This document shows positions 1 through 8,637 of a DNA stretch of 64,000 bases, in pieces (positions within the stretch are counted from its first letter, which is position 1; every line of letters starts with the position of its first letter). The notes under the pieces were generated by a model. The model had not been told where the DNA came from and searched no databases. It was given only the letters and a program-made list of their open reading frames with translations. The DNA is taken from positions 62,001 through 126,000 of the forward strand of contig NZ_NFJV01000007.1 of the NCBI RefSeq assembly GCF_002160055.1. Direction: 5' to 3'. Source of the DNA: Mediterranea sp. An20. Lineage in GTDB: Bacteria; Bacteroidota; Bacteroidia; Bacteroidales; Bacteroidaceae. The translations under genes were made by a program, and so were the position numbers.

Positions 1-1
1 C

Positions 2-706
2 CGCGTGCTCCGCATCCGCGAGGACTTCTCCTACGCCATGGTGCACGACCTGAAGACGCCCCTCTCCAGCATCATCATGACCCTGCGCCCCCTGCACGAA
101 GGCCGCCTGGACGACAAGCCCGCCCTGCGTGACCGCTACTTCCAGATAGCCCGCGACGAGGCCGACCACCTGCTGGCCCTCACCAACAAGATACTGACCA
201 TCTCGAAGCTGGAGAACCACAAGATGCACATGTCGCCCGAGCCCCTGTCCCTGCAACCCCTGCTGGACGCGCTGGCCGAACGCCTTGCCCCCAAGTGCCC
301 CAAGCCCCTGCGCATCACTGCTGACCTCCGCGTGCCCACGCTCCTGGCCGACCCCGAGTATTGGCCCGAAGTGATGCAGAACCTCGTGGACAACGCCATC
401 AAATACACCCGCCCCGATGCCGACGCCGTGGAGATACACGTCAGCACCCGCCCCGCGAGCCGCCACGAGACAGAACTGCGCGTTCGCGACAACGGCCGGG
501 GCATCTCCCGTCGACACCTGCGCAGCATCTTCAACAAATACGAGCGTGCCTCCGACGAAAGCAACGCCCCCGCGCAAGGCTTCGGGCTGGGGCTGAACTT
601 CGTACACCAGGTGGTCGAGGCACACGGCGGACGCATCCGCGCCGAGAGCGAGGAAGGGCGGTGGACGGAGTTCATCATCTTAATGAAAAATGAAGAATTT
701 AGTTAA
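2..706 (+). CDS. Sensor histidine kinase, C-terminal part (cut by window edge)
   Basis: Catalytic half of a two-component sensor kinase; the sensor and membrane part lies before the window. Visible in order: the H-box (MVHDLKTPLSS, His in the first 15 codons), a DHp helix pair, the N-box (NLVDNAIKYT), the G1 box (DNGRGIS) and the G2 box (GFGLGLNFVHQ), so the ATP-binding domain is complete. The response regulator at 805 follows on the same strand after 98 bp and is the probable partner. The gene is far richer in G and C than most of the window, with codons almost always ending in C or G. Its last codons (ILMKNEEFS) lie in an AATGAAGAATT repeat that recurs inverted just downstream, so the native C-terminus may have been altered. 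The input signal cannot be inferred. Confidence 0.93.
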   Translation, partial: RVLRIREDFSYAMVHDLKTPLSSIIMTLRPLHEGRLDDKPALRDRYFQIARDEADHLLALTNKILTISKLENHKMHMSPEPLSLQPLLDALAERLAPKCPKPLRITADLRVPTLLADPEYWPEVMQNLVDNAIKYTRPDADAVEIHVSTRPASRHETELRVRDNGRGISRRHLRSIFNKYERASDESNAPAQGFGLGLNFVHQVVEAHGGRIRAESEEGRWTEFIILMKNEEFS

Positions 707-779
707 TCAGTTAGTCAATAGAAACAACAAAGAATGTGAAGAGCGAAGAACACCGACGCCACGCGCCCAATTCTTCATT
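689..779. repeat. Inverted AATGAAGAATT / AATTCTTCATT pair
   Basis: An 11-bp perfect inverted repeat (689-699 and 769-779) flanks the gap between the kinase and its response regulator; the left copy is inside the kinase reading frame. It could form a weak AT-rich hairpin in the bicistronic message. No U-run follows it, so it is not an obvious terminator. Confidence 0.6.
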
Positions 780-804
780 CTTCATTCATAATGCTTAATT
801 AATT

Positions 805-1512
805 ATGGTAAAACTATTACTTGTAGAAGACGATGCCAACCTGAGCTACATCGTGCAAACCGCCCTCGAAGACCTCATCGGAGGCTATCAGGTATTCACC
901 GCCACCAATGGCGCTGAAGGCCTGAAGCAATGGGAGGCACACAAACCCGACATCATCGTGAGCGACATCGACATGCCCGTGATGAACGGCTTCGACATGG
1001 TGCGCCGCATCCGCGAGACAGACAAAACAACGCCCATCCTCTTCGGCTCTGCCCTCACCTCACCCCGTGACGTGAAGGAGGGCTACAAACTGGGCGTGAA
1101 CAACTACGTGAAGAAGCCCTTTGCTCCCGATGAACTGGATGCCCACGTACATGCCATCCTGCAAATGACGGAAAACAACCCGCGCTCTCACGATGAAACA
1201 GAATGCTACCGACTGGGACGTTTCACCTTCGACGCTCCCCACGCCACCCTGCGCGACGACAGCACAGGCAAGGTGCAGACACTGAGTGTGCGCGAGGCCC
1301 AGGTGTTGCAAATCTTGGCTGCAAACAAAAACGAAACAGTGCGACGGGAGGTTATTCTCAGTCGTTACTGGGGTACGGAAGACAAAGACTATTTTGCTTC
1401 ACGCAGCCTCGACGTATTTGTCAACAAGCTGCGCAAGCTGCTGGAAGACGAACCGCAGGTTACTATCAAGACAGTACGCGGCGTGGGACTGATGCTGCAA
1501 GTAGAGGGATAA
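805..1512 (+). CDS. OmpR-family response regulator (REC + winged helix)
   Basis: DNA-binding response regulator of 235 residues, the usual length for the OmpR/PhoB class. The receiver domain (about 1-120) has the acidic pair in VEDDAN, the phospho-acceptor Asp54 in VSDIDMP, and the conserved Lys-Pro near NNYVKKPF. The C-terminal half (about 133-232) is a trans_reg_C winged helix ending in TVRGVGLML. The start follows a short AT-rich leader and MVKLLLVEDD is the standard beginning of the family. It is the probable target of the kinase just upstream. I considered RprY and do not assign it, because the receiver sequence does not match what I know of that protein. Confidence 0.92.
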   Translation: MVKLLLVEDDANLSYIVQTALEDLIGGYQVFTATNGAEGLKQWEAHKPDIIVSDIDMPVMNGFDMVRRIRETDKTTPILFGSALTSPRDVKEGYKLGVNNYVKKPFAPDELDAHVHAILQMTENNPRSHDETECYRLGRFTFDAPHATLRDDSTGKVQTLSVREAQVLQILAANKNETVRREVILSRYWGTEDKDYFASRSLDVFVNKLRKLLEDEPQVTIKTVRGVGLMLQVEG

Positions 1513-1520
1513 AAACAGAA

Positions 1521-1591
1521 AGGCGCGGATTACACGAACCACACGGATAGCATATAACACTTATCCGTGAACAATCGCGTAATCCGCGCCT
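1521..1591. terminator. Nested GC-rich palindrome between convergent genes
   Basis: A 13-bp inverted repeat (AGGCGCGGATTAC at 1521, its complement at 1579) encloses a second 8-bp one (CACGGATA at 1542, TATCCGTG at 1562). It lies between the response regulator and the convergent gene ending at 1631, so it probably terminates both. The GCGGATTA-type core resembles a palindromic motif common between Bacteroides genes, so it may also be a dispersed element. Confidence 0.65.
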
Positions 1592-1630
1592 ACGAGATGG
1601 TATCTTTCACCACTCCACCAAGAGAGCAGC

Positions 1631-2092
1631 CTACTTCCTGCCTTTACGGGGAGCACCTTTACCGCGCATACCTTTCAGCAGCTCTCGGTGGAAACTCATC
1701 TCTGCCCGCTGCACCAGATAAATCTTCCTACAAGTCAGTATATCCCTGAACTTACCAAAATATGCCTTCTCCAGTTTGTCTGCCGAGATACGGGCATCAT
1801 ATACACCTTCCATTATTTCTTCATACCGTTCTTCGCTCACACCTTCTTTCTTGCCTTCGCGCAACAAGCTCCAAGCTTCTTCGTTCAATTGTTGCTTTTT
1901 GTCCTGCAATTCAAAGTAAAGGGGAAAGAAAGCAGCTGCCTCTTCCTCGGTCAGCCCGGCCTTCTCTACGATGTAAGCCTTTTGCCGGTTGCGGAACTCA
2001 TCTTTTGTCAAATGTTGGTCGCAGCCTTCTGCCGCTACAAGCCACGGAAGAAATCCGCACAGCAATACCACTGCCACAAGTAATCTTTTCAT
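1631..2092 (-). CDS. Small secreted Spy/CpxP-like protein of an ECF sigma locus
   Basis: Exported protein of 153 residues with a signal peptide (MKRLLVAVVLLCGFLPWLVAA) followed by a charged, helix-rich domain. The spacing of LTEEEAAAFFPLYFELQDKKQQL resembles the Spy/CpxP helical fold often called a sensor of an ECF-type sigma factor in Bacteroidetes; the resemblance is by pattern only. It is the last gene of a minus-strand trio: sigma factor, single-pass membrane protein, this protein. A periplasmic sensing or chaperone role in that circuit is inference. I start it at the ATG at 2092; an in-frame GTG nine bases upstream is the alternative. Confidence 0.8.
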   Translation of the reverse strand: MKRLLVAVVLLCGFLPWLVAAEGCDQHLTKDEFRNRQKAYIVEKAGLTEEEAAAFFPLYFELQDKKQQLNEEAWSLLREGKKEGVSEERYEEIMEGVYDARISADKLEKAYFGKFRDILTCRKIYLVQRAEMSFHRELLKGMRGKGAPRKGRK

Positions 2093-2121
2093 TGTTTTCA
2101 CCTGTCAAATAAATTAAATGT

Positions 2122-2484
2122 TTATTCACCGTCATCCGCCGACAGATAGACATAGAGAGAATAATCGTCCATCATGCTATTTTCCATAGCCATGTCGATA
2201 TATTCCACTTCTTGTTCTATTTCTTCATCGGCGGCAACATCGGCCCCCGGTGTGTAGTGCGACGAAGCGACTCGGATAATCAGCATAGCTCCCACAAACA
2301 TAGCTGCCATGTAGAGCAGGGGTCTTACCTTCTCCCATGCAGTAGGCTTACGGGGCTCTTCTATTTTCTCTTTCTCCGGAAGGCTGTTCATTACTTTCGA
2401 AGTAAAGCTCTCAAAGTACCCGTCGGGCACCCGGAAGGCATTTTCCTTTCCAATTCTTTTCTGCAAGCTGTCTTCTGTTGTCAT
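2122..2484 (-). CDS. Single-pass membrane protein, putative anti-sigma factor
   Basis: A 120-residue protein with a hydrophilic N-terminal part (about 1-52), one membrane helix (about 53-71, LLYMAAMFVGAMLIIRVAS) and a short, very acidic C-terminal tail facing the periplasm. The N-terminal element FRVPDGYFESFTSKVMNSL is typical of short proteins encoded beside ECF sigma genes in Bacteroides. It lies 50 bp after the sigma factor and 29 bp before the secreted protein, so the three genes look like one operon. The small N-terminal domain could hold the sigma factor at the membrane. No ZAS or other named anti-sigma motif is visible, so the role rests on topology and context. Confidence 0.8.
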   Translation of the reverse strand: MTTEDSLQKRIGKENAFRVPDGYFESFTSKVMNSLPEKEKIEEPRKPTAWEKVRPLLYMAAMFVGAMLIIRVASSHYTPGADVAADEEIEQEVEYIDMAMENSMMDDYSLYVYLSADDGE

Positions 2485-2534
2485 AAGCTGTCCTCCTTTC
2501 TCTGTTCATTTAGACATCTGTTCATAGCAAAGGT

Positions 2535-3089
2535 TTAAAATGATTCTTCCAAAAACTTCTGTATTTTTTTTACCGCGTGATGATACGAAGCCTTCAACGC
2601 TCCCACCGAGGTGCCGAATATCTCGGACATTTCTTCGTATTTCATTTCCTGATAGTACTTCAGATTGAACACCATGCGTTGTTTTTCGGGCAGTGTCAGC
2701 AACGCTTTCTGTAGCAGCAGCTGTGCATTGTCGCCCGAAAAATACGGGTCGCTCTCCAGCCTCTGCAACACGGCAGCATCGGGGTCGTCCAACGAAACCG
2801 TGGCTTCCGCGCGCTGTTTGTTCAAGAAAGTAAGACACTCGTTCAAGGCTATGCGGTAAAGCCAGGTAGAGAGCTTGGCTTCTGCCCGGAAATAGTCTAT
2901 ATTCATCCAAGCCTTGATGAATGTATTCTGTAATAAGTCGTCGGCATCTTCATGCGAGAGCACCAGACGGCGGATTTGCCAGTAAAGTTGTTCGCTGTAT
3001 TGCGCCACCACCATCTCAAACCCTTTCCGCTGCGTGCTTTCGTCCCGCAAGAGTTCCAGGACTTTACTTTCATCGTAAGAGGAATTCAT
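2535..3089 (-). CDS. ECF-family RNA polymerase sigma factor
   Basis: Sigma-70 family factor of 184 residues with only regions 2 and 4. Region 2 (about 20-90) contains DADDLLQNTFIKAWMNIDYF and WLYRIALNECL; region 4 (about 120-175) contains LPEKQRMVFNLKYYQEMKYEEMSEIFG and a helix-turn-helix, SVGALKASYHHAVKKIQ. It heads a three-gene operon with a membrane protein and a secreted helical protein, the usual arrangement for envelope-stress ECF systems in this phylum. I use the ATG at 3089 (MNSSYDESK) and not the TTG 15 bases upstream. Confidence 0.93.
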   Translation of the reverse strand: MNSSYDESKVLELLRDESTQRKGFEMVVAQYSEQLYWQIRRLVLSHEDADDLLQNTFIKAWMNIDYFRAEAKLSTWLYRIALNECLTFLNKQRAEATVSLDDPDAAVLQRLESDPYFSGDNAQLLLQKALLTLPEKQRMVFNLKYYQEMKYEEMSEIFGTSVGALKASYHHAVKKIQKFLEESF

Positions 3090-3140
3090 ATTTATGTTTG
3101 TCAACTGTTTACTGATAATTAAACTCCATTAAAAGGGCAG

Positions 3141-4055
3141 TTAAAGGGAAATCCGCAACATTTCTTTCGCCAGCACCGTATGTGGAAAGATGTCAGCCGC
3201 TTCTTTCAGCAACACCGATTCATCCTCGTAACGGGCAGAAAAATGCCCGATAAGCAACTGCTTCACTTCTGCATCACGGGCCAACGTGGCAGCCTGGGCA
3301 GCAGTGGTATGGAACGTTTCCCGGGCACGCGGAGCGTTGTCTGCCCCGAAAGTTGCCTCATGAAACAACAGGTCCACACCTTTAAGCTGTCCGACAAGCC
3401 CCGACAAACAAACCGTATCCGAACAATAAGCATACCGGCGGGGAGGTTCGGATGGGCGGGTCAACAGCCGGTTGGGAATCACTTGTCCTTCCGGTGTCAC
3501 ATAGTCGGATCCGTTCTTGATGCGGTTCATCTCATATACGGGCACACCGTAGAAATCGGCCATATCACGGATGATGTGGTTGGGACGCTGCTTCTCGGCA
3601 AACAAGAAACCGCTACATGGTATGCGATGCTGCAAGGGGATGGTAGTAACGGTCAGCGAACGGTCTTCATAGACAAGAGAAGGAACCTCCGTATCAAACT
3701 CATGAAACTGAATCTGATAAGTCATCTGCCTGTTGAAGAAAGCAAGCAAGGGCAACAACAATTCTTCCAGGCCGCGAGGCGAATGAATATGCAACCCGGC
3801 TGTACGTCCCAACAGGTTGAGCGTGGAAATCAGCCCAAACAAGCCGAAACAGTGATCGCCGTGCAAATGAGAAATAAAGATATGATTCAAACGTGAAAAC
3901 TTCAGCCGGGCTTTGCGGAACTGTAACTGCGTTCCTTCCCCGCAATCAATCATAAATAACTTCTCGCGTACATTCAGCACCTGCGATGTCGGGAAATGCC
4001 GCGTGGTGGGCAAAGCCGAACCGCACCCCAGAATATTTAATTCGAATTTCTCCAT
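3141..4055 (-). CDS. rnz: Ribonuclease Z
   Basis: Zinc endonuclease that removes 3' trailers from tRNA precursors. At 304 residues it is the normal short RNase Z form. The metallo-beta-lactamase signature is complete: HLHGDH at residues 63-68, preceded by DCGEGTQLQ (37-45); HRIPCSGF, the C-terminal HEATF and LIGHFSARY supply further metal and substrate contacts. It reads away from ruvC with a 134-bp gap between them. The nearest tRNA genes are 14 kb away, so there is no direct operon link with its substrates. Confidence 0.96.
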   Translation of the reverse strand: MEKFELNILGCGSALPTTRHFPTSQVLNVREKLFMIDCGEGTQLQFRKARLKFSRLNHIFISHLHGDHCFGLFGLISTLNLLGRTAGLHIHSPRGLEELLLPLLAFFNRQMTYQIQFHEFDTEVPSLVYEDRSLTVTTIPLQHRIPCSGFLFAEKQRPNHIIRDMADFYGVPVYEMNRIKNGSDYVTPEGQVIPNRLLTRPSEPPRRYAYCSDTVCLSGLVGQLKGVDLLFHEATFGADNAPRARETFHTTAAQAATLARDAEVKQLLIGHFSARYEDESVLLKEAADIFPHTVLAKEMLRISL

Positions 4056-4189
4056 AGGCTACAAAGGAACACAAATTGCAGTAATTACGCAAATCCATTA
4101 TCTATGATTTCACATAATTAATTTATGTTTCGCAAGTCATACGCCTGATTTAGCACGGATTTCTGTCTAATATGCCATACCGCTTTCTG

Positions 4190-4756
4190 CTAAAACTTCA
4201 CTTTATCGGAATTCTTGATAGCAAAATCTTTCCAGCTCCGATATCCTTTCTCTGCCACCGGACGCCCCATTTGCAAGAAATGACAATAAGCCGCAGCCAA
4301 TCCGTCGGTAGCATCCATAAAAACAGGCATGTCATCTTTGCTGAGATGCAACATACGCTGTAGCATATCGGCCACCTGTTCTTTCGATGCCTGCCCGTTT
4401 CCTGTTATGGCCATTTTAATCTTCAGCGGGGCATATTCGGTGATAGGAATATCCCGACTCAACGCAACAGCCATAGCCACACCCTGTGCACGCCCCAATT
4501 TGAGCATGGACTGCACATTCTTTCCGTAGAACGGAGCCTCAATAGCCAGTTCGTCGGGCAAATAACTTTCGATAATGCTCAACACCCTCTCGTGTATGTG
4601 CTTCAGCTTCAGATAATGATTGGCAAACTTACGCAAATCTATGATGCCCATTGCCACCATTTCCGGCTTTGTTCCAACCACACGAAGCACCCCGTATCCC
4701 ATGATGGTAGTTCCAGGGTCAATGCCCAGGATAATCTTCTCGCCCACAACCGGCAT
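4190..4756 (-). CDS. ruvC: Crossover junction endodeoxyribonuclease RuvC
   Basis: Holliday-junction resolvase of 188 residues that acts as a dimer with RuvAB. The acidic catalytic residues are visible in the expected places: LGIDPGTT near the start, AIEAPFYG in the middle and [12 protein letters not shown] near the C-terminus. It follows the DUF4286 gene, whose stop codon overlaps this start, so the two are translationally coupled. I start at the ATG at 4756; a GTG one codon upstream and a GTG at 4744 are alternatives. Confidence 0.96.
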   Translation of the reverse strand: MPVVGEKIILGIDPGTTIMGYGVLRVVGTKPEMVAMGIIDLRKFANHYLKLKHIHERVLSIIESYLPDELAIEAPFYGKNVQSMLKLGRAQGVAMAVALSRDIPITEYAPLKIKMAITGNGQASKEQVADMLQRMLHLSKDDMPVFMDATDGLAAAYCHFLQMGRPVAEKGYRSWKDFAIKNSDKVKF

Positions 4757-5058
4757 CACACAATCACCTCCATCAATGTAGGAAATCCTACCACTTTATC
4801 CTTAAATATCTTCTTCATTTCCTCGGCCAGTTGCACACCTTGCCGTTGATACCACTGGTGCAGAAGTACCGAGTCTTCCACTTCGAATTGCACTGAAAAA
4901 CAAATGCCATCTTCATAATGACTCAACACACGTGCAATGCGCGGTGCATGCAATAATCCCATTTTCTCTACTTCCGGCAAGTAATGCTCCTGCATCCATA
5001 TCAGGAAATATTTCTCCTGAGCCTCATCGACTTGATAAGTTGTATTAAATATCAGCAT
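4756..5058 (-). CDS. DUF4286 family protein
   Basis: A 100-residue cytosolic protein of the Bacteroidetes-wide DUF4286 family. Its function is not known to me. The sequence begins [32 protein letters not shown] and has the alternating pattern of a small alpha/beta ferredoxin-like fold. It overlaps the start of ruvC by 1 to 4 bases, so the two are probably co-transcribed. I take the ATG at 5058 and not the TTG two codons upstream. Confidence 0.88.
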   Translation of the reverse strand: MLIFNTTYQVDEAQEKYFLIWMQEHYLPEVEKMGLLHAPRIARVLSHYEDGICFSVQFEVEDSVLLHQWYQRQGVQLAEEMKKIFKDKVVGFPTLMEVIV

Positions 5059-5211
5059 AATCAATTCTTTCGATTTTTCTGCAAACTTAGCAAATATTCA
5101 GATACAAGTCGCCCTCACGCTGCAAAAAAAGACAAGCAGAAGCCTTTCAGGCACCTGCCCCACTCTGCTCTATCCGGACGGCAAACCTTTAACTTCGTCT
5201 GCCGAACACCC

Positions 5212-5802
5212 CTAATTCAGAATAGGAATCTGTGGAAAGCGCGACCAAAGCCGGTATTTATAGCCTAATTTGCTTAACTCATTTTCCCAAAAACCGGTCA
5301 CATCATCATTCATTACAGTTGTAGCTCCTCCATATCCTACCATCCAAGTATTATCTTTCACCTCATCACACAACTGTCTTTCATTCCATCCGGAATATCC
5401 TAAGAAAAAACGCAATTTCCCTTTTATGGGATTTCCCTGCATAATATAATCACGAATCGTATCAAAATCTCCATTTAAAAACAGATTCTTCCCTATCGCA
5501 AGCGCCCCTTGCACTCCTTTTAATGTATGCAGATAAAAAAGTGTATCCATACTAAGCGGACCTCCCCTGCAGACCGGTATGCGGCAGCAATCTTCAAAGC
5601 CTGTCAGGATTTCGTTCAGACATAGCGGCAAAGACTTATTCAGGACAAGTCCCATAGCTCCACTGCCTGAATATTCCACAAGCAAAACCACAGACCGACC
5701 AAAAAAATGATCCTGCAAGAATGGCTCAGAAATAAGGACATCTCCCTGTTCTGGCATTCTATGATTGGTCTCTATCCGGAACAAGTCCTGATTTATATTC
5801 AT
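5212..5802 (-). CDS. YqgE/AlgH family protein
   Basis: A 196-residue member of the UPF0301 (YqgE/AlgH) family. The family features are visible: GDVLISEPFLQDHFFGRSVV near the N-terminus, GLVLNKS, CRGGPLSMDTLFYLH, and the closing FFLGYSGWNERQLCDEVKD. The biochemical function is unsettled; AlgH is linked to alginate regulation in Pseudomonas, which need not hold here. It lies 27 bp downstream of the aminotransferase on the same strand and may share its promoter. Confidence 0.92.
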   Translation of the reverse strand: MNINQDLFRIETNHRMPEQGDVLISEPFLQDHFFGRSVVLLVEYSGSGAMGLVLNKSLPLCLNEILTGFEDCCRIPVCRGGPLSMDTLFYLHTLKGVQGALAIGKNLFLNGDFDTIRDYIMQGNPIKGKLRFFLGYSGWNERQLCDEVKDNTWMVGYGGATTVMNDDVTGFWENELSKLGYKYRLWSRFPQIPILN

Positions 5803-5829
5803 AGTAATTCTATATTGAATGTATCTTTC

Positions 5830-7143
5830 TTAATAAGGGTGCTGCCGGGCAAACAGAGCCATGCGCTCGTCCAACACAGCATATTGGTCATCACGCACAA
5901 ACGAAGTGCAAGCACGCAAGCCCTCCTGGCAGCTTCCGGTAGTAGAAAGAGGAATGGCACTTACTCCATAATACATCAATTCGCGAGCCAACTCCGCCCC
6001 TGTCATCCCCGGATAACCGATAGTGAAATAGAAACCGTCAGCCACGGGCTCATCCAAGTCCTTGTCATATACCAGATAAAAGCCATGACTGAGAAAAATA
6101 TTCTTGAGCCGATGAGCCCGTTCACCGTACACACGCACATCATCCAGGAAACGATAAGTACCGTCACTGGCTGCGCGCATCATTGCCGCCAAAGCGTATT
6201 GAGCCGAATGGCCTGTGCCCGACGAAAGTGCATAAAGCACACGGTGAATGAACACCGTACCAAACGTACCACCGCCGTATCGGGCTGTCAATCCCGGGAA
6301 AGCGCGGTGATAAAGCCGATCGGAGATGCACGCCACTCCAATGCGCTGACCGGCATAGCTGAACGCTTTCGAACCGGATATAAGCAACACATACTGATCG
6401 GTATAGCGGGCCACAGTAGGCTGATAAGGTGCCGTGAAAGGATGACCCAAATCACGACGGAAGTCCATGGCAAAATAAGCCAAATCTTCCAGCACAATCA
6501 CGTCATAACGGGTTGCCATCTGACCGATAGTTTGCAACTCGTCTTCCTTGAGGCATATCCACGAAGGATTATTAGGATTAGAATATATCACAGCTGCGAT
6601 ATGTCCTTGTTTAAGGTAGCTTTCCAATTTAGGACCAAGTTTGTCTCCCCGATAATTGTACACATCGAAAGTTTCATATTTGGCGCCCATCACCACTATC
6701 TGCTGCTTCTGAACGGGGAATCCGGGGTCAATAAACAATATCGTGTCACGCTCCGGATGACATTGGGTGCAGGTGAGAAAAGCCGCATACGTGCCCTGCA
6801 TGGAACCGGTCACAGGCACACAGCCTTCCGGACGAACATCTACCCCCACAAAGGCACGCACAAACCGCGAAGCTTCGGTCTTCAGCACCGGCTCTCCGTT
6901 GATATCCGGATAAAGACTGGCCACCCCGCGATGCAACGCGTCAATCTCCGCCGCCACCCCCACTTGTGAAGGAGGCAACCCGGGGACTCCCATTTCCATC
7001 TTGACAAAAGACACCCCCGAAGCTTTTTCGGCCTGTGCAGCCATAGCTTTTATCTCGCGAATGGTGGCGCGGGAAAAATCAGTAACACCGCTTTCGCGGA
7101 TTATATCATCCATCAGTTGACGGTCGACTGGCGTATTCACCAT
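5830..7143 (-). CDS. Pyridoxal-phosphate aminotransferase, class I/II
   Basis: Fold-type I PLP enzyme of 437 residues. The cofactor lysine is in the typical motif SGSKAFSYAGQRIG, preceded by SNPNNPSW and VLEDLAYFAM, which carry the usual asparagine and aspartate contacts. The substrate cannot be read from the sequence; it is longer than AspC-type enzymes and resembles the aminotransferases annotated only at family level in Bacteroides. I place the start at 7143 (MVNTPVDRQLMDDI) and not at the in-frame codon 78 bases upstream, because a consensus promoter overlaps that stretch. Confidence 0.9.
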   Translation of the reverse strand: MVNTPVDRQLMDDIIRESGVTDFSRATIREIKAMAAQAEKASGVSFVKMEMGVPGLPPSQVGVAAEIDALHRGVASLYPDINGEPVLKTEASRFVRAFVGVDVRPEGCVPVTGSMQGTYAAFLTCTQCHPERDTILFIDPGFPVQKQQIVVMGAKYETFDVYNYRGDKLGPKLESYLKQGHIAAVIYSNPNNPSWICLKEDELQTIGQMATRYDVIVLEDLAYFAMDFRRDLGHPFTAPYQPTVARYTDQYVLLISGSKAFSYAGQRIGVACISDRLYHRAFPGLTARYGGGTFGTVFIHRVLYALSSGTGHSAQYALAAMMRAASDGTYRFLDDVRVYGERAHRLKNIFLSHGFYLVYDKDLDEPVADGFYFTIGYPGMTGAELARELMYYGVSAIPLSTTGSCQEGLRACTSFVRDDQYAVLDERMALFARQHPY

Positions 7144-7185
7144 AATCCTATTCTTTGAATTATATAAATCTGTTTTTAATACGGA

Positions 7186-7216
7186 CAAAGTTAAGGAAAA
7201 CTTCAATAAATTCAAA
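7186..7216 (-). promoter_or_regulatory. Bacteroides-type promoter of the aminotransferase gene
   Basis: On the minus strand, TTTG (7213-7216) and TAACTTTG (7186-7193) are 19 bp apart, an exact match to the Bacteroides -33/-7 consensus. Transcription would start near 7180, giving a leader of about 40 nt before the ATG at 7143 and supporting the shorter start. Confidence 0.75.
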
Positions 7217-7358
7217 GACAAAGAGAAAAAAATAAGGTTTTTCTTTTCTCGCCACCCAGACAGTCCTTCCCCCCAGAAAACAATTTGATTATGACCTACC
7301 GGCTATTGAGAAACCGAGGAATGACATTCCCAAAACTTTAAGCACAGAAACGCGTCAC

Positions 7359-8111
7359 TTACCCTTTCACTTTTTGTGGCAAAAGTTCTTCCTGAACATT
7401 GGTCATTGCCCCCCACAAGCTATAACGCGCTTCCGGATTCAGTTGCTCCAACCGACGAAATATATCTTTCATTTCCGAACGCCCCGACTGGGTCTCGTAA
7501 GGACAATTTTTCTTTTGCTGCGGCCACCGGCGAAGCCGACTCATCTCAACCAAGTCCTGTTCATGCACCAAACAGAGGGGCCGGATAAGAGTCATACTGA
7601 ATTTCTTCATCACCAACTTGGGCGGCATGGTGGAAAAAGCCCCCTGGTAAGTGAGATTCATCAGCAAGGTCTGCAAGATGTCATCCATGTGATGCCCCAA
7701 AGCTATTTTGTTACAACCGGTTTCATGCGCCAATGTGAAAAGGGCCTTGCGACGATTCCACGAACAAAGGAAGCAAGGCGACTTGCGGCTGTCGGTAGAA
7801 GCATCGAAGGATTCTTCGCGCACGTAAAAAGGAATACCCAATTCCGCACAAAAACCAGACAGCCAATCGGTATCTGCCTGATAGCCTATGTTTGTCATGG
7901 TTACATGAACGGCCACGACCTCGAAACGCGGCTTCCAAATGTGCGACCGGCGAGCCAGCAATTCAGTCAACGCCAACGAATCCTTGCCACCCGACACGCC
8001 CACCAGAATGCGGTCGCCATCCTCAATCAGTCCATAATCCACAATACCCTTCATCAGCCGCCGTTCGATGCGAGCCATAAGCAACTTCTCATCCCTGTCT
8101 ATCTTATCCAT
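7359..8111 (-). CDS. TtcA-like tRNA 2-thiolation PP-loop ATPase
   Basis: PP-loop ATPase of 250 residues in the TtcA/TilS superfamily. The P-loop GVSGGKDSLAL is near residue 41 and a CxxC pair lies in SPCFLCSWNRRKALF, as in enzymes that thiolate cytidine 32 of tRNA with an iron-sulfur cluster. HHMDDILQTLLMNL is a further conserved segment. It is shorter than the E. coli enzyme (about 310 residues), so the exact target base is inferred. The start at 8111 (MDKIDRDEK) follows a consensus promoter by about 60 nt; the in-frame codons further upstream overlap that promoter and are unlikely to be translated. Confidence 0.88.
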   Translation of the reverse strand: MDKIDRDEKLLMARIERRLMKGIVDYGLIEDGDRILVGVSGGKDSLALTELLARRSHIWKPRFEVVAVHVTMTNIGYQADTDWLSGFCAELGIPFYVREESFDASTDSRKSPCFLCSWNRRKALFTLAHETGCNKIALGHHMDDILQTLLMNLTYQGAFSTMPPKLVMKKFSMTLIRPLCLVHEQDLVEMSRLRRWPQQKKNCPYETQSGRSEMKDIFRRLEQLNPEARYSLWGAMTNVQEELLPQKVKG

Positions 8112-8178
8112 ATTTATTTTCAGTTCATTATAAATGCCGGTCACTCTTGCCCGATACAATTCCGGAGAGTTGGCGGGG

Positions 8179-8210
8179 CAAAGATAAACCATTCGGAGGT
8201 GGCACACAAA
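8179..8210 (-). promoter_or_regulatory. Promoter of the TtcA-like gene
   Basis: Minus strand: TTTG (8207-8210), 20-bp spacer, TATCTTTG (8179-8186). This fits the Bacteroides sigma-AB consensus and predicts a start near 8173. Confidence 0.75.
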
Positions 8211-8430
8211 AAAAGAGGTGCCTAATATGAGAGTCCGTTTAAGATTTACTCTGAAAGGTTTCTGTTTCAGCTAATCTTGAGTTCCTATCCGGACTGGTGG
8301 CTATTTTCACACGAAATTCTGATTTGTATTACGGCACTTTCAGGACTATCCAATCCTTTAGCACTGCGATTAGCCAATCTCATACAATTCTAATAATCAA
8401 ATACTTACTTTCCATATATAACCAGCACGG

Positions 8431-8474
8431 TGCTTATCGCTTAGCAGTATGCCGCTTATCGCTTAGCAGTTTCT
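8431..8474 (-). repeat. 22-bp-period tandem array, locus 1 (2 units)
   Basis: Two near-identical units read on the minus strand as ACTGCTAAGCGATAAGC, repeated with a 22-bp period. They lie in the 526-bp divergent gap between the TtcA-like and HU/SPOR genes. Apart from this array and the two promoters I see nothing else in that gap. Confidence 0.85.
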
Positions 8475-8625
8475 CCCAAAAGGGTTACCAACAAGGTTCT
8501 TTATACACACGGAGCATCAGCGCTGAGCATAAAAAGTTTAACACTTCTCCATTTAAAGGCAAGCCGCAGAGGTTGTTTTTAGAAGAAAAAAAGCGAGAAA
8601 AATTAAATTATTCAAGAAAAAGTCT

Positions 8626-8633
8626 TACCTTTG
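8626..8633 (+). promoter_or_regulatory. -7 box immediately before the HU/SPOR start codon
   Basis: TACCTTTG ends four bases before the ATG at 8638. If it is used, transcription begins within or next to the start codon, giving a leaderless or nearly leaderless message. No clear TTTG is seen about 20 bp upstream, where the sequence is very A-rich. Confidence 0.55.
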
Positions 8634-8637
8634 TAAC

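Noticed and set aside
805..1512. Naming the first response regulator RprY
   Set aside because: The receiver domain does not match what I know of RprY, and the kinase partner is incomplete; family-level naming is all the sequence supports.
5707..6969. A 420-codon plus-strand frame antisense to the aminotransferase
   Set aside because: A shadow of the PLP enzyme on the other strand; the translated sequence shows no family features.
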